Source: Vreelandella halophila
GTDB taxonomy: Bacteria > Pseudomonadota > Gammaproteobacteria > Pseudomonadales > Oleiphilaceae
Reading direction: 5' to 3'
DNA length: 64,000 nt
Assembly (NCBI RefSeq): GCF_009856365.1
Contig: NZ_WMEX01000007.1
Coordinates: 62,001-126,000, forward strand
Shown here: positions 61,169 to 64,000 of the stretch, piece after piece
How the letters are laid out: each line of letters starts with the position of its first letter
Position numbering within the stretch: the stretch's first letter is position 1
Made by a program: the position numbers and the translations under genes
The notes under the pieces: generated by a model
Told to the model about the DNA's origin: nothing
The model's database searches: none
Seen by the model: the letters and a program-made list of their open reading frames with translations, nothing else

Positions 61169-62668
61169 TTACAGCCAGGGCGCGCGGCTGGTTTCCACCT
61201 GCCAGAGAAGATGGTCCATGAGACGGGCTCCAGTCCCCCAGGGGATGAAGGGGATCCGGAACCCTCCGGAGCCCAGCCTGATGCCCAGGTTGGCCAGGCC
61301 TGCGTGGCGCTGGAGCGGGTTCTGGAACAGTCTCAGCGTCTGTACCCGATAGGCGTCGAACAGGGTGTAGTGGCAGCCGATAAGACCGCCGCGCAGGATC
61401 AGCCGTTCACCCTGCAGGCACCAGCCCTGGCGGCGCCAGTTGAGCAGGATCAGTGGGGGTACCGGCAGGAAGAGGGCCAGAGTCCAGGCCGGTACGTCAC
61501 TCACCGCCACCCAGACAGCAGTGATTACTGCCAGCAGCCCCCAGAACGCGAACCGTGGCAGCATGAAACGGGCACTCACCTGCTGGAAGCGGAGGTTTTC
61601 CCAGTCCAGGCCCGGGTACAGTGCTTCGATGATGCGGGCCTGCTCAACGGGAGTGAGGGAGGGGGCCATGAGAGCGCCACCGCCACCATCCGGCTGGTCC
61701 GGCAGTGAGGGGCCAATGGGATGGCAGCTGAGGTGGTGGCGCCGGAACAGGCGGGCCACAAAGCTCTGAGCCATATGCAGATGCTGGATGCGCTGGTGGC
61801 GGATGCCCTGCTCACGCCGTGTCACCAGCCCGGAGGTGACACGGTAGCGTTCGCCCTCCCGGAACAGCTGGTAGCCCTGATAGCGCAGCAGTGCCATGGT
61901 CATCGAGGCGAGGGCCATCAGTAACAGCAACAGCAGTATGGCCAGCGGCAGCACCAGGAAATCCGGAAGCCAGCCCGGCATGGCCTCAAGCAACGTGTTC
62001 ATGGCCTGCTCGGCCTGCTGGTTCCGGGCATCCCCCATGTTCCGGGTCAGTGCGCCCAGCAGCGAGGCTGCAATGGCGCCGCCCCACAGGATGGCCGGGC
62101 TGCTGATGCCGTAGATGATCAGGTCCGAGGGGCGGCGTCTGAGCAGCTCCTGGCTGGCGGGAGAGTCGGCACCGGGGACCTCTGCCTCCGGCGCCTGCCG
62201 GGAGGGCGTTTCATGCAGGGCGCGATCCCGGAGGCCTTCCGCCTCAGCAAGGGGAATGCCGGGCAGGTGCACCTCTTCGCTGGCGGAGCCCGCGGATTCA
62301 ATGGTCAGCCGAGCGAGCCCGAAAGGCCTGAGGTAGACCGGGCGCTCGAGCCGCACGTTCTGTATGCGTTCGAACGCCAGGGTCAGCTTGTGCCGGGTGA
62401 ACACACCCTGTTGCACCTGGAGGGCGCCGTCGTGGACACGGTAGAGGAACCGGAGCCAGCCCATGACCGCCATGGCCACACCGAGGAGGACCAGTGTCAG
62501 GGCCGTGGTGGCGATCATCAGGGGGGATTCGCGTGCGAACGCCACCGTACCCGCGACCAGCCCCAGCAGTGGGCCCGGATTGCTGCCCACCAGCTGGCGC
62601 AGGAAGGTCAGGCCGTGATGGATGATGGCCAGGGGCGAGACCCGGTGCCAGTCACTGCTGTACGTCAT
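61169..62668 (-). CDS. Bacterial PH (bPH2) membrane protein, YdbT-like
   Basis: 499 residues with three YdbS/YdbT-type bacterial PH repeats interleaved with about six membrane helices (near 32-48, 52-72, 165-190, 210-245 and two around 365-405). The repeats are seen by recurring patterns: R-V-H-D-G-A-L-Q-V-Q-Q-G-V-F-T-R; E-R-Y-R-V-T-S-G-L-V-T-R-R-E; and G-E-R-L-I-L-R-G-G-L-I-G. Each is followed by I-Q-N/H-V/L positions typical of the domain. Function unknown; Bacillus YdbST relatives confer resistance to an amyloliquecidin-type antibiotic. The start overlaps the stop of the upstream bPH2 gene by 17 bp, so the two form a pair. Confidence 0.85.
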   Translation of the reverse strand: MTYSSDWHRVSPLAIIHHGLTFLRQLVGSNPGPLLGLVAGTVAFARESPLMIATTALTLVLLGVAMAVMGWLRFLYRVHDGALQVQQGVFTRHKLTLAFERIQNVRLERPVYLRPFGLARLTIESAGSASEEVHLPGIPLAEAEGLRDRALHETPSRQAPEAEVPGADSPASQELLRRRPSDLIIYGISSPAILWGGAIAASLLGALTRNMGDARNQQAEQAMNTLLEAMPGWLPDFLVLPLAILLLLLLMALASMTMALLRYQGYQLFREGERYRVTSGLVTRREQGIRHQRIQHLHMAQSFVARLFRRHHLSCHPIGPSLPDQPDGGGGALMAPSLTPVEQARIIEALYPGLDWENLRFQQVSARFMLPRFAFWGLLAVITAVWVAVSDVPAWTLALFLPVPPLILLNWRRQGWCLQGERLILRGGLIGCHYTLFDAYRVQTLRLFQNPLQRHAGLANLGIRLGSGGFRIPFIPWGTGARLMDHLLWQVETSRAPWL

Positions 62669-63209
62669 CGTCCCCGCCGGTGTGCTCCGGGTTCTCTGTA
62701 TCGTCGGCCTGATTAAGCAGGTACTGGCGCAGCTGCTGCCCCAGGGTCTCCTCCAGTCCCGGAATCACCAGGTCCGCCTGCTGGCCACCGGCGCCGTAGC
62801 ACTTGAGAGTGACCAGCCCGAACCAGCGTTCCAGCGGGCCGTTCTCGGTCTGGATGTGCTGGATGCGGTTGCGTGGGATAACGGTGGTGCTTTTCCAGAA
62901 CAGGCCTTCATGGAAGAGGACATCCTGCTCGCGGATGGCATAGCGCTTGACCCTGGCGGCGGGATAGCTGAGCAGGGTGGGTATCAGCAGTACCAGCCAC
63001 GCGGCCGCCACCAGCATGGCGCTGAGGGGGATGACACCCAGGGCGCTGAGCGCCAGCCCGGCGGCCCCGGCCGGCAGCCAGAATGCGAGTCCGCTCAGCA
63101 GGACCATGCGCGCATAGTCCGGCGCCAGGTGCTGCCACTGTGCTTCCTCAATGCTGGGCAGCTGTTGGGGGAGCAGGCTATGGTTGGAGAAAGACGTCTG
63201 CATGGGCAT
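62652..63209 (-). CDS. Bacterial PH (bPH2) membrane protein, YdbS-like
   Basis: 185 residues: two membrane helices (about 33-52 and 55-77) followed by one bPH2 domain (K-R-Y-A-I-R-E-Q-D-V-L-F-H-E-G-L-F-W, then V-I-P-R-N-R-I-Q-H-I-Q-T) and an acidic tail. Start is ATG 63209 or ATG 63203; neither has a clear ribosome-binding site, and a longer open frame upstream has no family match. It pairs with the YdbT-like gene. Its start lies only 15 bp from the divergent start at 63225. Confidence 0.83.
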   Translation of the reverse strand: MPMQTSFSNHSLLPQQLPSIEEAQWQHLAPDYARMVLLSGLAFWLPAGAAGLALSALGVIPLSAMLVAAAWLVLLIPTLLSYPAARVKRYAIREQDVLFHEGLFWKSTTVIPRNRIQHIQTENGPLERWFGLVTLKCYGAGGQQADLVIPGLEETLGQQLRQYLLNQADDTENPEHTGGDDDVQQ

Positions 63210-63224
63210 CCAGGGGAGCCGGAT

Positions 63225-64000
63225 ATGGGAGTGACGAGTATCAGGGGCGTGCGCCCACTGTTGCAAGCGCTTGCCGGGCTGACCCTCATGTTTCCGGCCG
63301 CAGTCTGGGGTTACGGTTCTCTGGAATGGCAGCAGTGGCGGGATTACGACGCGCCGGGCCCCGCGACGGCCGCGGAGCCCGTCAGCCGTTCGGTTCGCGG
63401 TCTGCAGGTGGGAGACCGGCATGGGCTGCGTTTTGTGTGGGATTACCAGCCACTGCGGATCCGGTCCGGCCAGCCCGCCCACAATGGCCACCTGCACCGT
63501 ATGGCGCTGGAGACCCGGCAAGAGCGCGGCGCCTGGAAGCTTTATGCCAGGGCAGGCATCCATGCGACTTCCAATGTGCTCAAGCATCAGGAACCCCATT
63601 CCGATGTCTGGGTCGGGCGTCTCGGGCTCTGGCGTGACCTGACTGCCAGCGGAGGCTGGGCGCTCGGGGTGCGTGGGGACCATCGCTTTGGTCGTTTCCA
63701 GTGGGTGCCGGCGCTGCGTGGTGGCTTTGCCGCGGGTTACGGGCAGGTGACGCTTGACCTCCCGAGGATGGTGCGGTGGCGAAGCCCGCACGGGCGCTGG
63801 TCTCTGAAGGCGGCACGCCAGGGTGAAAAATGGGGAGCTCTGGACGACCAGCGCGGGCTTGAGAGTACGATCCGGCTTGAGGAGTGGCAACTGACCCTGA
63901 TCCGGCGCTTCAGTTCCCTGTACCGGGGGATGGGCGTGGAGCTCGGGGCTGGCATGAGCCTGGATACCCGTGTGCGCTACCGGGAGGAAAATGGCCGGCT
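63225..64000 (+). CDS. Predicted exported protein, possibly beta-barrel (partial, runs off the right end)
   Basis: Open from ATG 63225 to the window end (258 complete codons, no stop). GGGGAG lies 6 nt before the ATG. N-terminal signal-like segment M-G-V-T-S-I-R-G then a hydrophobic core (about 11-28, ending P-A-A-V-W-G). The rest alternates short polar and hydrophobic stretches with many Trp, Arg, Gly and Tyr, suggesting beta structure: W-K-L-Y-A-R-A-G-I-H, G-W-A-L-G-V-R-G-D-H. No family is recognised. Coding is supported by composition and the ribosome-binding site. Confidence 0.6.
   Translation, partial: MGVTSIRGVRPLLQALAGLTLMFPAAVWGYGSLEWQQWRDYDAPGPATAAEPVSRSVRGLQVGDRHGLRFVWDYQPLRIRSGQPAHNGHLHRMALETRQERGAWKLYARAGIHATSNVLKHQEPHSDVWVGRLGLWRDLTASGGWALGVRGDHRFGRFQWVPALRGGFAAGYGQVTLDLPRMVRWRSPHGRWSLKAARQGEKWGALDDQRGLESTIRLEEWQLTLIRRFSSLYRGMGVELGAGMSLDTRVRYREENGR

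Overview
The window is a chromosomal segment of a GC-rich gammaproteobacterium. No rRNA, tRNA, prophage, insertion sequence or CRISPR array was seen. Gene order in several blocks matches what I remember of Pseudomonas and relatives: glnA–DUF4124–ntrB; tolC–thiC–nudF–DUF1249–cpdA–yqiA; rppH–ptsP; hslUV–SPOR–argS–priA–rpmE–malic enzyme–ponA; and pilMNOPQ–aroKB–damX-like–gltBD–hemE. The blocks are joined in a different order here. A marine or halophilic relative of Pseudomonadales/Oceanospirillales or Ectothiorhodospiraceae fits, but the genus cannot be named from this sequence.

Layout. 0–2.8 kb: start of ntrB, a DUF4124 gene and glnA, all leftward; ntrB and glnA each have an NtrC-type dyad and a sigma-54 -24/-12 element upstream. 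2.8–7.1 kb: typA, pip, a TorF-like porin gene (leftward) and dtd. 7.2–14.5 kb: porin, CYTH triphosphatase, glnE, ilvE, waaA. 14.5–20.6 kb: tolC (leftward), then thiC behind a clear TPP riboswitch, nudF, DUF1249, cpdA and yqiA. 20.6–26.6 kb: an HDOD gene and a HAD phosphatase gene (both leftward), the latter bracketed by two REP-like inverted repeats, then rppH, ptsP and a patatin. 26.6–33.2 kb (leftward): hslU, hslV (sigma-32-type promoter), a SPOR protein, argS, priA. 33.2–37.5 kb: rpmE and malic enzyme (rightward), ponA (leftward). 37.6–42.6 kb: pilMNOPQ, closed by a terminator. 42.6–54.3 kb: aroK, aroB, damX-like, gltB, gltD, hemE, radA. 54.3–64 kb is the least conventional part: a crotonase lacking one catalytic Glu, a small Omp85-type outer membrane protein, a lipoprotein hydrolase, a saccharopine-dehydrogenase-like reductase, an unrecognised 632-residue membrane protein, two bacterial-PH membrane proteins, and an unfinished exported protein running off the end.

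How the genes work together. Nitrogen assimilation recurs across the first 52 kb: NtrB sensor, glutamine synthetase with its adenylylation tyrosine, the adenylyltransferase GlnE that acts on it, the nitrogen phosphotransferase PtsP, and both glutamate synthase subunits. Envelope functions are the second theme: waaA, tolC, ponA, porins, SPOR proteins, the type IV pilus machine and the Omp85-like protein. Most genes are ordinary core functions. The points most worth a second look are the regulatory sites (two NtrC/sigma-54 modules, riboswitch, heat-shock promoter, a possible gltB leader switch), the REP pair that supplies a stop codon, and the uncharacterised membrane genes at the right end.
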